DNA of 64,000 nucleotides from JAFTYO01 sp045644765 (GCA_045644765.1 JAZRHM010000038.1:124001-188000); one strand, 5' to 3'. Positions 1 through 8,061 are shown, counted from the first letter of the stretch. Numbers and translations: made by a program. Notes: generated by a model not told the origin, from the letters alone.

Positions 1-1215
1 TTTAGAACTTTGATCTATATAATTAAGCCATTTTTGCGGCAATATTTTATCTAAAAACTTATATGTATAATTAGATGTTTTTATCATAATCGGAGTCAAA
101 AATGTTGTAATAACCGAAACTGCCACAATAATCGGATATACAAAATCATCAATAACTTTCAAACTCATACCCAAAGAAGCAATAATAAATGCAAATTCAC
201 CAACCTGAGCCAATGAAAAACCGCTATACACAGAAGTTTTTAAGTTTTGTCCTGATACAACAAATCCGAAGACAGAAAACATCACCTTACCGATTAAAAC
301 GACTAATGTAATAACCATAATCGGATAAGCATATATTATAAACATTTCCGGATTTACCATCATACCGACAGTTACAAAAAACACCGCTCCAAAAAAATCT
401 TTTAGTGGTTTTATAACATTTTCTATACGTTTTATCACTCCGGTTTCAGACAGTATTGATCCCATAATAAAAGCCCCTAATGCAGAAGAAAATCCTGAAT
501 ATACTGCCAAATATACCATACTCAAGCTTAATGCTATTGTTACAAGCAACAACATTTCATCATTTAAAAAATTAACCAACTTTTTAAGCACGGTCGGAAC
601 AATATAAATTCCTATCACAAAACACAAAATCAAAAACAATAAAAGCTTTAACGTGCTTAAACCTAATGCTTCACTATTGATACCGCGTCCGATAGCAACA
701 GTAGGCAATAAGACCAACAGCAAAATACCCATAATATCTTCAATTACCAACACACCGAAAACCAAATCGGTAAACTTTTGTTTTTTAATATTTAAATCGT
801 CAAATGCTTTAATAATGATAGTTGTTGATGACATAGAAATCATTGAGCCTAAGAAAAAGCTATCCATAGTGCTCCAGCCCAAAAACAAACCGATGTAGTA
901 CCCGACAAACAACATCAAAAATATATTTAATGTTGCCGTAATCATGGCCGATTTTCCGACACTGACCATTTTTTTAAAACTAAACTCCAAACCCAAACTA
1001 AAAAGTAAAAATATAACACCTATATCGGCCCACAATGCCAAATTTGCACGATCGGTCACCGTCGGAACCAAATTAAAATATGGCCCTGCAAAAATTCCGG
1101 CAAGCAAATACCCCAAAACCATAGGTTGCTTAAGCTTCTTAAAAATAAGTGTTGTTATTGCCGCATAAATCGTAATCAACGTTAAATCCACAATCAAAGG
1201 GTGTATTCCATGCAT
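1..1215 (-). CDS. CPA2-family cation:proton antiporter (KefB-like), 3' end cut by window edge
   Basis: Reads without interruption from an ATG at 1215 to the window edge (405 codons). The product is almost entirely hydrophobic, with about ten membrane segments in the order typical of monovalent cation:proton antiporter-2 proteins. Recognisable family stretches include LGYLLAGIFAGP near residue 35, LLFSLGLEF near 70 and the SGFSSALGAFIMGSILSET region near 230-250. Such proteins exchange Na+ or K+ for H+ across the inner membrane. A C-terminal TrkA-N (RCK) domain, if present, would lie outside the window, so a Kef-type versus simple antiporter role cannot be settled. An AAGAGA ribosome site precedes the ATG. 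A promoter and an orphan hairpin lie upstream. Confidence 0.85.
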   Translation of the reverse strand, partial: MHGIHPLIVDLTLITIYAAITTLIFKKLKQPMVLGYLLAGIFAGPYFNLVPTVTDRANLALWADIGVIFLLFSLGLEFSFKKMVSVGKSAMITATLNIFLMLFVGYYIGLFLGWSTMDSFFLGSMISMSSTTIIIKAFDDLNIKKQKFTDLVFGVLVIEDIMGILLLVLLPTVAIGRGINSEALGLSTLKLLLFLILCFVIGIYIVPTVLKKLVNFLNDEMLLLVTIALSLSMVYLAVYSGFSSALGAFIMGSILSETGVIKRIENVIKPLKDFFGAVFFVTVGMMVNPEMFIIYAYPIMVITLVVLIGKVMFSVFGFVVSGQNLKTSVYSGFSLAQVGEFAFIIASLGMSLKVIDDFVYPIIVAVSVITTFLTPIMIKTSNYTYKFLDKILPQKWLNYIDQSSK

Positions 1216-1303
1216 TTTATTATCTCTTTTTGCTAATTTCTAAAATATGTGAAAAATTCTATTATAAAAAATATTAATATTTTTCTAAATTACAATAAAA
1301 AAA

Positions 1304-1321
1304 CTCCGTAAAAATACGGAG
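1304..1321 (-). terminator. Orphan hairpin terminator upstream of the antiporter gene
   Basis: The minus strand forms a 7-bp stem (CTCCGTA/TACGGAG) with a TTTT loop followed directly by seven T. No minus-strand gene ends here; the next minus-strand gene begins at 1215, downstream. It is therefore either the end of a roughly 70-nt small RNA or an attenuator in the antiporter leader. The rest of the 1216-1532 gap holds two opposed promoters and otherwise featureless AT-rich DNA. Confidence 0.6.
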
Positions 1322-1379
1322 CTTTAACTCATAAAGAAACATTCTTTTTCATAACAATATATTATATTAATTGCAAAAT

Positions 1380-1407
1380 ATTATACCAAATTTAAAAATC
1401 TCATCAA
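1380..1407 (-). promoter_or_regulatory. Predicted sigma70-type promoter for the orphan leader/antiporter
   Basis: On the minus strand TTGATG is followed after 16 bases by a perfect TATAAT. Transcription would start near 1373 and run through a seven-codon ORF (MKKNVSL) into the hairpin at 1304-1321 before reaching the antiporter at 1215. Confidence 0.5.
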
Positions 1408-1469
1408 AACGCTTTCATAAATGTATGCTATGCAGTAATATATCATAGTTAAAAAATCAAATATTTTCA

Positions 1470-1499
1470 TTGCAAAATTTTATGAATATGCTTTACTAT
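1470..1499 (+). promoter_or_regulatory. Predicted promoter of the SPFH-nfeD operon
   Basis: TTGCAA, 18-base spacer, TACTAT; the predicted start falls about 25 bases before the ATG at 1533, whose ribosome site is a full AGGAGG at 1521-1526. Confidence 0.45.
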
Positions 1500-1532
1500 T
1501 AATAAAATTTTTTATTTTTTAGGAGGTTTATT

Positions 1533-2471
1533 ATGGAATTTGCATTAGTATTAGTTGTATTCTGTTTTATTGTTCTTGCATCATCAATTAAAATTGTACC
1601 TCAAGGATATGAATGGACCGTTGAAACATGGGGAAGATACACAAGAACACTTGCGCCAGGTCTTCATATCATTACCCCGATAATTGAAAAGATCGGAGCA
1701 AAAGTCAGTCGCATGGAACAAGTTTTAGATGTTCCATCACAAGATGTAATTACAAAAGATAATGCTATGGTCAGAGTAGATGGCGTTTTGTTTTATCAAG
1801 TGCAAAAAACTTCTTATGCAACATACCAAGTAAGCGATTTGACATATGCTATCTTAAACCTGATTATGACTAACATCAGAACCGTTATCGGTTCTATGGA
1901 AATTGACGAGTTGTTGTCACAACGTGATGATATCAATCACAGACTTCTTTCTGTTGTTGATGAAGCAACTATTCCTTGGGGTGTTAAAGTTACTCGTGTT
2001 GAAATTAAAGATATCACCCCACCTACTGATTTGATTAATTCTATGGCTCGCCAAATGAAAGCTGAACGTGATAAACGTGCTAATATTTTAGAGGCAGAAG
2101 GTATAAGGCAATCTGAAATTTTAAAAGCTGAAGGCGAAAAACAAGCAGCAATTTTAGCAGCTGAAGCACAAAAACAATCTGCTATTTTAGCAGCTGAAGC
2201 GCAAAAAGAAGTAGCCTATAGAGAAGCTGAAGCAAGAGAGCGCTTAGCTGAAGCTGAAGCCGTTGCCACAAGAATGGTATCTGATGCCATAAGAGAAGGC
2301 AATCCGCAAGCTCTCAACTACTTTTTAGGTCAAAAATATATTGAAGCTCTACAAGGCATTGTAACTTCACCTAACCAAAAACTCTTAATGCTTCCGACAG
2401 ATACTACAAATGTTGCCGGAGCTTTAGCCGGTATTGCCGAAATAGCAAAAGAAGTTATGGATAAAAAATAG
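1533..2471 (+). CDS. SPFH/Band 7 (stomatin-like) membrane protein, QmcA type
   Basis: This 312-residue protein has one N-terminal membrane anchor (residues 3-20), a Band 7 domain starting at VPQGYEWTVETWGRY, and a long Ala/Glu-rich coiled coil around residues 185-250 in which a unit resembling ILKAEGEKQAA repeats several times. Proteins of this kind oligomerise in the inner membrane as scaffolds of lipid microdomains and modulate FtsH-type proteolysis. The neighbour 16 bases downstream encodes NfeD, the classical partner of this stomatin branch (ybbK-ybbJ in E. coli), which favours QmcA over HflK/HflC. The AGGAGG seven bases before the ATG fixes the start. Confidence 0.92.
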   Translation: MEFALVLVVFCFIVLASSIKIVPQGYEWTVETWGRYTRTLAPGLHIITPIIEKIGAKVSRMEQVLDVPSQDVITKDNAMVRVDGVLFYQVQKTSYATYQVSDLTYAILNLIMTNIRTVIGSMEIDELLSQRDDINHRLLSVVDEATIPWGVKVTRVEIKDITPPTDLINSMARQMKAERDKRANILEAEGIRQSEILKAEGEKQAAILAAEAQKQSAILAAEAQKEVAYREAEARERLAEAEAVATRMVSDAIREGNPQALNYFLGQKYIEALQGIVTSPNQKLLMLPTDTTNVAGALAGIAEIAKEVMDKK

Positions 2472-2487
2472 GATTTGTGAGGATACT

Positions 2488-2961
2488 ATGGAATATTTTA
2501 ATTGGATTACACAAATGAGCTATCTGGCTTGGTTTACAATAGGCCTTTTATTTACCATTTTGGAGTTTTTCGTTCCGGGAGTATATTTACTGTGGTTTGG
2601 CTTTGCCTCTTTTTCAATGGGTATATTAGCTCATTTTATAACATTTACTCCTATTGAAACATGTGTGATTTTTGCTTTATTGGCTACTGTTTATTCTGCT
2701 TTAGGCTGGTGGACTTATACAAAACTATTGAAAAAAAACTCAGAAAAAAATAAAAATCTAAACGATATTGCAGGCTCTCATATCGGTAAAATATATCAAC
2801 TCAGTCAAGATATAGTTGATGGAAGAGGAAAAGCTAAGGTTGGCGATTCGTTTTGGTTGGTAGAAAGCAAAAATGAAAATTTAAAAAAAGGCGATAAAGT
2901 AAAAGTTACCGGTGTAATTGACGGCGTAATTTTAGAAGTAGAAAAGTATGAAAAAAAATAA
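2488..2961 (+). CDS. NfeD family protein (partner of the SPFH protein)
   Basis: Short NfeD-type protein of 157 residues: two to three membrane segments in residues 10-85 (one contains the FTILEFFVPGVYLLWFG signature) followed by a soluble beta-rich OB-fold domain ending in KKGDKVKVTGVIDGVILEVE. It is thought to cap or regulate SPFH oligomers. The gene lies directly behind its partner and overlaps the next gene by 14 bases, so the three genes are probably translated from one message. Confidence 0.9.
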   Translation: MEYFNWITQMSYLAWFTIGLLFTILEFFVPGVYLLWFGFASFSMGILAHFITFTPIETCVIFALLATVYSALGWWTYTKLLKKNSEKNKNLNDIAGSHIGKIYQLSQDIVDGRGKAKVGDSFWLVESKNENLKKGDKVKVTGVIDGVILEVEKYEKK

Positions 2962-3499
2962 AATCATTATAATATGTCTTGCTATATTTTTTTCTATTGA
3001 TGCTCTTTTAGGTTGGTGGTTCGGATCATATTGCATACCAAGAACTACACCTTCAGAAGATCATGTAAAATTAATAGAGAGAATTGTCGTCGAAAAAGCT
3101 TTGCGGAAAATGACATTATTATCTAAAAACGATGTTATAGCGATTTACGACATTAGTCTTGGTTTTAACCCTACCGGTAATAAAGAAAAAAAAGATGACG
3201 GCAGAACTCCTGAAGGTAGGTACTTCATCGCAGAAAAAATAGCTAACAGTAAAAATACCTTATCTTTGAAAATATCATATCCAAGCAAGCAAGATATATT
3301 AAATGCGCGTAAAAGACAGGTTCATCCAGGGGAAAACGTTATGATACAAGGATATCCTAATATTTATCCTGATTGGCTTGGAAACATGTTATTAAAAAAC
3401 AAAGATTGGACAGACGGAAACATTGCTCTTAGTAATAATGACGTAAAGCAACTATGGAACTATACTAAAGTCGGCACAATAATTGATATCTTACCTTAA
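2948..3499 (+). CDS. L,D-transpeptidase-fold protein lacking catalytic Cys and His (predicted pseudoenzyme)
   Basis: An N-terminal signal anchor (residues 5-22) is followed by a YkuD/YafK-like domain. The family landmarks are present: KDDGRTPEGRYFI near residue 80, a VMIQGYPN segment near 132 and DWTDGNIALSNNDV near 156. In active relatives the second reads IHG and the third WTDGC; here the His is Gln and the nucleophile Cys is Asn (codon AAC). Active enzymes make 3-3 peptidoglycan crosslinks or attach proteins to peptidoglycan through that Cys. With both residues lost, catalysis is unlikely although the reading frame is intact, suggesting a binding or regulatory role. It overlaps nfeD by 14 bases. 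Confidence 0.8.
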   Translation: MKKNKIIIICLAIFFSIDALLGWWFGSYCIPRTTPSEDHVKLIERIVVEKALRKMTLLSKNDVIAIYDISLGFNPTGNKEKKDDGRTPEGRYFIAEKIANSKNTLSLKISYPSKQDILNARKRQVHPGENVMIQGYPNIYPDWLGNMLLKNKDWTDGNIALSNNDVKQLWNYTKVGTIIDILP

Positions 3500-3583
3500 A
3501 TACAAAATAAATATACTTTTTGCTAATTGATTTTTAATAATATTACATTAACATATACAAAATTGTTTTTTAAGGGTATTAAA

Positions 3584-4906
3584 ATGAAAATCAAAAGTCT
3601 GCTTATTTGTTTCTTATGTTTTTTTAGCATTTCAGCTCAGGCTGAGTTGGAAATTGATATTACCGGCGCAACTCGTGAACCTATGCCTATTGCATTTCCT
3701 GAAATGATAGACAATACAACAAGTATGCAATGGTTAGGAACATATAGTAACAAAATAAGAAGCGTTATCTTAGCCGACTTGGAAAGAAGCGGGCTTTTCC
3801 GTCTTATTGATGAAAACAGTTACATTGAAGATATAACATCTATCAATCAGAAACCAACTTTTGTAGATTGGCAAGCAATAAGAGCTCATGCCTTAATTCA
3901 AGGAGCAGTTCATGAAAATCCCGATGGCAAATTAAAAGTCGAATTCAGATTATGGGATGTTGTAGCTCAAGATCAATTGCATGGTCAATCATACACCACC
4001 ACAAAAGATAATTGGCGCCGTATTGCGCATATTATATCTGATGCAATATACGAGCGCTTAACCGGTGAAAAAGGATATTTTGATTCGCGTATTGTATACA
4101 TTTCAGAAAGCGGACCGGCAACTAAACGTGTAAAACGTTTAGCCATTATGGATCAAGATGGAGAAAATCATAAATTTTTGACCTCAGGTGCTGCGATGGC
4201 TTTAACTCCGAGATTTTCACCTAACTTACAAAAAGTTTCTTATTTATCCTTTACGGGGTCGGCTCCAAAAGTTTACGTAATGGATGTTGAAACCGGTAAA
4301 CAAGAATTGTTGGGAAATTTCCCTGGCATGACTTTTGCACCCGTATTTTCTCCGGACAGTTCTAAGATTTTACTTTCTTTTGCTGCCAACGGTAATACGG
4401 AAATATATGAAATGGATTTGAAAAACAAAACAAGTCGCCAATTAACAAAACACCCTGCTATTGATACATCTCCGACATATTCTCCTGATGGTGAAAAAAT
4501 AATATTCAATTCTGACAGAGGTGGCAACCAACAACTCTATATAATGAACGCCGATGGCTCAAATGTTGAACGTATAAGCTTTGGTAACGGTCGTTATGCA
4601 ACACCTGTTTGGTCACCTCGTGGAGATTATATTGCCTTTACAAAAATGGCCGGCGGCGAATTTTATATAGGAGTTATGCATCCTGACGGATCAGGAGAAC
4701 GTTTACTTGCAAGCGGATATTTGGTAGAAGGTCCGACATGGTCGCCAAACGGACGTGTTTTGATGTATTTCAAACAAGACAGAGGCACAAGACGTAAAAA
4801 CGCACCTGTTCGTTTATATACAATCGATGTAAGCGGATATAACGAGCGTTTGGTAGTAACACCTGCCGAAGCTTCTGATCCGGCTTGGTCACCATTATTA
4901 CCATAA
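3584..4906 (+). CDS. tolB: Tol-Pal system periplasmic protein TolB
   Basis: The ATG at 3584 is chosen because it begins a clean signal peptide (MKIKSLLICFLCFFSISAQA) and has AAGGG eight bases upstream; the frame opens earlier at 3527 but gains only unrelated residues. The 440-residue product has the TolB N-terminal domain followed by a beta-propeller of repeats of the type FSPDSSKILLSF, YSPDGEKIIFNSDR and WSPRGDYIAFTKM. TolB works with Pal, TolA and TolQR in outer-membrane constriction. None of those partners is next to it: upstream lies the SPFH/NfeD group, downstream a terminator and rplQ on the other strand, so it is detached from the usual tolQRAB-pal order. Confidence 0.96.
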   Translation: MKIKSLLICFLCFFSISAQAELEIDITGATREPMPIAFPEMIDNTTSMQWLGTYSNKIRSVILADLERSGLFRLIDENSYIEDITSINQKPTFVDWQAIRAHALIQGAVHENPDGKLKVEFRLWDVVAQDQLHGQSYTTTKDNWRRIAHIISDAIYERLTGEKGYFDSRIVYISESGPATKRVKRLAIMDQDGENHKFLTSGAAMALTPRFSPNLQKVSYLSFTGSAPKVYVMDVETGKQELLGNFPGMTFAPVFSPDSSKILLSFAANGNTEIYEMDLKNKTSRQLTKHPAIDTSPTYSPDGEKIIFNSDRGGNQQLYIMNADGSNVERISFGNGRYATPVWSPRGDYIAFTKMAGGEFYIGVMHPDGSGERLLASGYLVEGPTWSPNGRVLMYFKQDRGTRRKNAPVRLYTIDVSGYNERLVVTPAEASDPAWSPLLP

Positions 4907-4921
4907 ATTTTATCAAACCAA

Positions 4922-4991
4922 TTTTTAACCCCTAATTGCAGAAATCAATTAGGGGTTAAAAAAAACGAACCGGAAATTCCGATTCGTTTTT
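4922..4991. terminator. Paired hairpin terminators between convergent tolB and rplQ
   Basis: A long stem centred on CCCCTAATTG/CAATTAGGGG (4928-4955) is flanked by T and A runs and serves the minus strand; a second hairpin (AAACGAA with TTCGTTT, inner CGGAA/TTCCG) followed by TTTTT serves tolB. Confidence 0.75.
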
Positions 4992-5013
4992 CAGCTTACA
5001 GCAAACTTTTTAC

Positions 5014-5457
5014 TTACTCAGCAGATGCGTTTTCAGCTTCAGCTGCAGCAGCTTTTTCTTGAGCTACGCGAGCCAAATCTTTAGCGCCTTTAGCGTTTAC
5101 ATCACGATCAACCAATTCAATAATTGCCATAGGAGCGCAGTCACCATAACGGAAACCAGCTTTTAATACGCGAGTATAACCGCCGTTACGTTCTTTGTAA
5201 CGTTCTGCCAATGTAGAGAAAAGTTTAGAAACAACTTCTTTATCTCTTAAAAATGACAAAGCTAATCTACGGCTATTCAAATCACCTTTCTTAGCATAAG
5301 AAATCATATTATCGGCAAATGTTCTCAATTCTTTTGCACGAGGCAATGTAATATTGATTTGTTCGTGTGTCAATAAAGCATTAGTCAAATTTGCAAACAA
5401 AGCTCTACGTTGACTTTTAGGCATATTAAACTTTCTATGTTTATCACCATGTCTCAT
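5014..5457 (-). CDS. rplQ: 50S ribosomal protein L17
   Basis: It starts with the near-invariant MRHGDKHRKFNMPKSQRRAL, carries the L17 core through GGYTRVLKAGFRYGDCAPMAIIELVDR and ends in an Ala/Glu-rich tail; 147 residues, slightly longer than usual because of the tail. L17 binds 23S rRNA near the peptide exit tunnel. It is normally the last gene after rpoA, but here the gene upstream on the same strand encodes a metallophosphoesterase nearly 200 bases away, so L17 has its own transcription unit. The leader holds a 7-bp hairpin (GCTTTGA/TCAAAGC, 5484-5500) just before the GAAAGGA ribosome site, a possible autoregulatory element. Confidence 0.97.
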   Translation of the reverse strand: MRHGDKHRKFNMPKSQRRALFANLTNALLTHEQINITLPRAKELRTFADNMISYAKKGDLNSRRLALSFLRDKEVVSKLFSTLAERYKERNGGYTRVLKAGFRYGDCAPMAIIELVDRDVNAKGAKDLARVAQEKAAAAEAENASAE

Positions 5458-5648
5458 TTTAATTTTCCTTTCTTTTCTCTAGTGCTTTGAAACTCAAAGC
5501 GGATAAAACCAACAACCTTTACCACGGATTCTTATATTAAGCTCATGCATAAAGATTTTTATTTCAACTGGGCTTGTAACATATAATACACTTAATTGCA
5601 AGCATTTATTTTTTCTTAACTTAAATATTTTCATTTCCTATTCTTTTA

Positions 5649-6482
5649 TTATAGTTCCAGCCTGTTCACAACAACTTGTTTATCTACACACACATCAAGA
5701 ACAAAAACATTTTCGGTTAAATGGTCATTACCCACGGTTGCAGATATTGTTTCCCCTATTTTTTGCATAAAATCCCCTGAATTAACTACACTATCGTGAA
5801 TATGTCCGTGCAATGTCAAAAGCGGTTTTTTGCTTTCTATAATTTTGCGAACAGCTCGACTTCCGATATGTCTTAATTTTCCTGCTTTATCTTTTGTTAA
5901 ATCACAAACGGTTTCAAAAGGTGGAGCATGAGTAATTAATATTAGTTTATTTGATGGAATATCTTTGCATAATTTATCCAAATCATCTTCAATGCTGGAT
6001 TTTAAATAATTTTGCAATATGTCATAAGGGTTATCAAAATCAATTTTTCCGACAGTTAAAACATCTTCTCTTAAATCTTTTACGGTGTCGGATGTAAGGT
6101 CTCTTTTTTCCCAATCTTTCCAAATAAAGGGAGTATGAGGAACATATGAGTATCCGATAAAACAGTATTCATTGAAACAATACGGGGTATCAATTATTTT
6201 ATAATTACACATTGATTCGTTTTCTTTTAAGAAATTTAAATTAGTGCGATAGTCATCATTACCTAAAATCAACAATGTTTTAGCATTACTCGTTTTTGTT
6301 AATGGGAAAAGTATATTTTGAAAAAAATCTTTTTGTGAAGTGGGATTTCTTTTTTCTTTATCTTTTGGTGATAAATCACCACCCAAAACAAGCAATTCAA
6401 TATGTTGCTCTTTTACATACTGAAAGACTTTGTTATATTGAAACTCATTTCCGTGTAAATCAGCGGTAAATAAAAATCTCAT
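5649..6482 (-). CDS. Calcineurin-like metallophosphoesterase
   Basis: The 277 residues carry the full two-metal phosphoesterase motif set in order: DLHGN (residue 8), GGDLSP (34), GNDD (74), THAPP (about 185) and HGHIHDS (about 225). No signal peptide is present, so it is cytoplasmic. The substrate is unknown; relatives include 2',3'-cyclic phosphodiesterases, nucleotide hydrolases and phosphoprotein phosphatases. It stands alone between rplQ and the small-gene cluster, with terminators on the upstream side. Confidence 0.85.
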   Translation of the reverse strand: MRFLFTADLHGNEFQYNKVFQYVKEQHIELLVLGGDLSPKDKEKRNPTSQKDFFQNILFPLTKTSNAKTLLILGNDDYRTNLNFLKENESMCNYKIIDTPYCFNEYCFIGYSYVPHTPFIWKDWEKRDLTSDTVKDLREDVLTVGKIDFDNPYDILQNYLKSSIEDDLDKLCKDIPSNKLILITHAPPFETVCDLTKDKAGKLRHIGSRAVRKIIESKKPLLTLHGHIHDSVVNSGDFMQKIGETISATVGNDHLTENVFVLDVCVDKQVVVNRLEL

Positions 6483-6574
6483 AAATTCTCACTTAAAACA
6501 AATTATAACAAGATTTATATTAAACAACCTTAAAAATAACTCAAGAGATTTTTGATTTACTTTCTGATTATAAA

Positions 6575-6602
6575 AGCACCTTATTATGCAAAATAAGGTG
6601 CT
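6575..6602 (-). terminator. Terminator closing the small-gene cluster
   Basis: 11-bp stem (AGCACCTTATT with its complement) read on the minus strand and followed by TTTTAT. It ends the transcript of the small genes at 6628-7529. Confidence 0.7.
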
Positions 6603-6627
6603 AGATGATATTACATATTTTTTGTAA

Positions 6628-6893
6628 TTATTTTTTTATTTTTAATGTAGGTGCTACTTCGTTTAAATCTGCAAGAAGTTGTTTTGCAATCGTTTTCAAA
6701 ACTTCTTCAAATTTAAATTTACCCAAGCCATAATATAAACCAACTATATTAGATAATTCTTCTTTATAGGTTTTAACAAAACGATAAATAAGAAAAACAA
6801 AACCATAGATAGCGTTTCAAAAAAAGAAACAAGCAGGGAAGTAATAAACTAAACACCTCCAAACATCAAAATTTGCTGTAAAAAAGATTTCAT
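6628..6893 (-). pseudogene. Decayed small membrane-protein gene (nonsense codon plus frameshift)
   Basis: A strong AAGGAGG precedes an ATG at 6893, but the frame stops after 14 codons (MKSFLQQILMFGGV, TAG at 6849-6851). Reading on in that frame gives FITSLLVSFFETL, and one base out of frame a coherent tail follows: YGFVFLIYRFVKTYKEELSN, then an amphipathic stretch ending APTLKIKK at a TAA (6628-6630). The two halves look like a single small protein with a membrane helix and a charged C-terminus, broken by one stop and one single-base indel near the CTTTTTTTG run. This fills most of the otherwise gene-less 6483-6913 stretch. A 14-residue peptide could still be made. Confidence 0.6.
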
Positions 6894-6913
6894 TAAATTA
6901 CCTCCTTGTAAAA

Positions 6914-7162
6914 TTATCTTTTTTTATCTTTTAGCATATCAGAAGTTATACAACCGTGTTCTTTATCCCACTTGGCACAATCATGACGACAAATTTTTTG
7001 TTCCTCATCCCAAACCCCATGTTCTTCACTTATACAATATCCGGCATCATCAAATACCAAATATAAAAAATAAGCAGTAACACCAAAGCCAATAAAAGCA
7101 AAAATATTCCAAAAGACAAGAAATATTTTCCAAATGATTTTTTTAAAATTAATATTTATCAT
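6914..7162 (-). CDS. Small single-pass membrane protein with a four-cysteine tail
   Basis: Unrecognised 82-residue protein. Residues 8-35 form a membrane helix; the remaining tail is acidic and contains Cys spaced C-x14-C-x3-C-x8-C with Trp residues between, which could form two disulfides or bind a metal if exported. It overlaps the 3' end of the gene upstream by 14 bases and has a GAGGA ribosome site inside that gene, so translation is probably coupled. It belongs to the unit driven by the repeat cassette at 7527-7700. Confidence 0.65.
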   Translation of the reverse strand: MININFKKIIWKIFLVFWNIFAFIGFGVTAYFLYLVFDDAGYCISEEHGVWDEEQKICRHDCAKWDKEHGCITSDMLKDKKR

Positions 7163-7529
7163 TTATTCCTCGCACACGGTATAATTTACAAGCATCTTTA
7201 GCATTCATGTATACACCACTTTTAGCTCTTTGTCTACCGGTTTTGTTAACCGCTTTGTCATGAGCTTTATCTTTTAGAGCAGCTTTTTTAGATAATCCTT
7301 TCCATATCTGATTATAATAATAATCAAAATTTTCTTTTGCATTACCTAATTTTTTAGCAACTCTTTCACCTGTAACGCCTCTTGAAGTTGCTTCATAATT
7401 TGCTTTACAGTGAAAATAATCATCTCCTTTAACTGTATTATCTCTTTTCATATCCCAATAGTTTCTATTTAGGTCTTGAACAGCTAAAATAGTTTCTTTC
7501 AATTTATTTAATTTACTTTTTCTAGGCAT
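7149..7529 (-). CDS. Basic small protein of unknown function (first gene of repeat-driven unit)
   Basis: The ATG at 7529 is preceded by GAAAGGA and begins MPRKSKLNKLKETI; the frame opens at 7610 but that part lies over the promoter and operator. The 126-residue product is Lys/Arg-rich, has no membrane segment, and contains a YFHCKANYEATSRGVTGE stretch around residues 42-60 with Cys and His close together, plus a Tyr-rich DYYYNQIW segment. I do not recognise the family with confidence. The pairing with a small membrane protein in a tightly controlled two-gene unit is compatible with an effector/partner arrangement, but that is only inference. Confidence 0.65.
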   Translation of the reverse strand: MPRKSKLNKLKETILAVQDLNRNYWDMKRDNTVKGDDYFHCKANYEATSRGVTGERVAKKLGNAKENFDYYYNQIWKGLSKKAALKDKAHDKAVNKTGRQRAKSGVYMNAKDACKLYRVRGINDKY

Positions 7530-7700
7530 ATTTTTTCCTTTCTTATTAAAATTAACAAAAATGATAGCGCTATCATTATAATATATAGGGTAGCAATATA
7601 TTAAAATCAATATATTTATATAAATAACACCATATTGATTTTATATTTATGTGATAATAGGCACAAAAAAGAGCGCTTCCTGTTAAAAAGCACTCTTTTT
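7527..7700 (-). repeat. Terminator-promoter-operator-RBS cassette, copy 1
   Basis: About 174 bp, nearly identical to 8314-8487. Read on the minus strand it contains, in order, a hairpin terminator (AAGAGTGCTT/AAGCGCTCTT then T), an AAAATCAATAT/ATATTGATTTT inverted repeat around the -35, a TTGATT-N17-TATATA promoter, a 16-bp palindrome, and the AAGAAAGGA ribosome site of the gene at 7529. Confidence 0.85.
7561..7576. promoter_or_regulatory. Perfect 16-bp palindromic operator, copy 1
   Basis: ATGATAGCGCTATCAT is a perfect palindrome placed just downstream of the predicted -10 (7582-7587), covering the expected transcription start, as expected for a repressor site. It is unchanged in copy 2 while nearby bases differ. 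Confidence 0.6.
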
Positions 7701-7716
7701 ATCAGATTAATTTTGT

Positions 7717-7980
7717 TTACTCCAAAATAAAAATATAGCTTAATATCCAAGCAACAAAGTATAACATAAAATAGAAAACATATCGATTAGATATTTTCTC
7801 TTTTATTTTTCCCTGATAAAAACAAGGAAACAAAATATAAATCAGGACATACATTACACCAAACAAACCCATAAAATCGGTATAATCAGCTTTCAATAAA
7901 ATTGCTGTTAAAAAACTTAAAATCAGCGGAACTAAATATATTCCTGCAACAAAAAATCCTATTTTCTTAAAATTAATCAT
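7717..7980 (-). CDS. Small hydrophobic membrane protein, unknown function
   Basis: Starts at the ATG at 7980 (MINFKKIGFFVAGIYLVP), seven bases behind an AGAGAGG site. The 87 residues contain three membrane helices (about 8-28, 38-57 and 65-84) with almost no loops. Family not recognised. It lies downstream of the 84-residue basic protein gene in the unit driven by repeat copy 2, and the terminator inside copy 1 closes that unit, so the gene order basic protein then membrane protein is the same in both units. Confidence 0.6.
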   Translation of the reverse strand: MINFKKIGFFVAGIYLVPLILSFLTAILLKADYTDFMGLFGVMYVLIYILFPCFYQGKIKEKISNRYVFYFMLYFVAWILSYIFILE

Positions 7981-8061
7981 CAAAACCTCTCTATTAGTTA
8001 TTATCAAAAAACACAAGCAAAAGCAATATAATTATTGCCTTTGCCGTTTTTTATTTTTACA

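Noticed and set aside
653..1168. Plus-strand ORFs at 653-898 and 944-1168
   Set aside because: They lie inside the continuous minus-strand antiporter gene, have no ribosome site and give low-complexity Lys/Ile/Thr-rich products.
3527..3583. Upstream start of tolB at 3527
   Set aside because: The added 19 residues precede an obvious signal peptide start at 3584 that has its own ribosome site.
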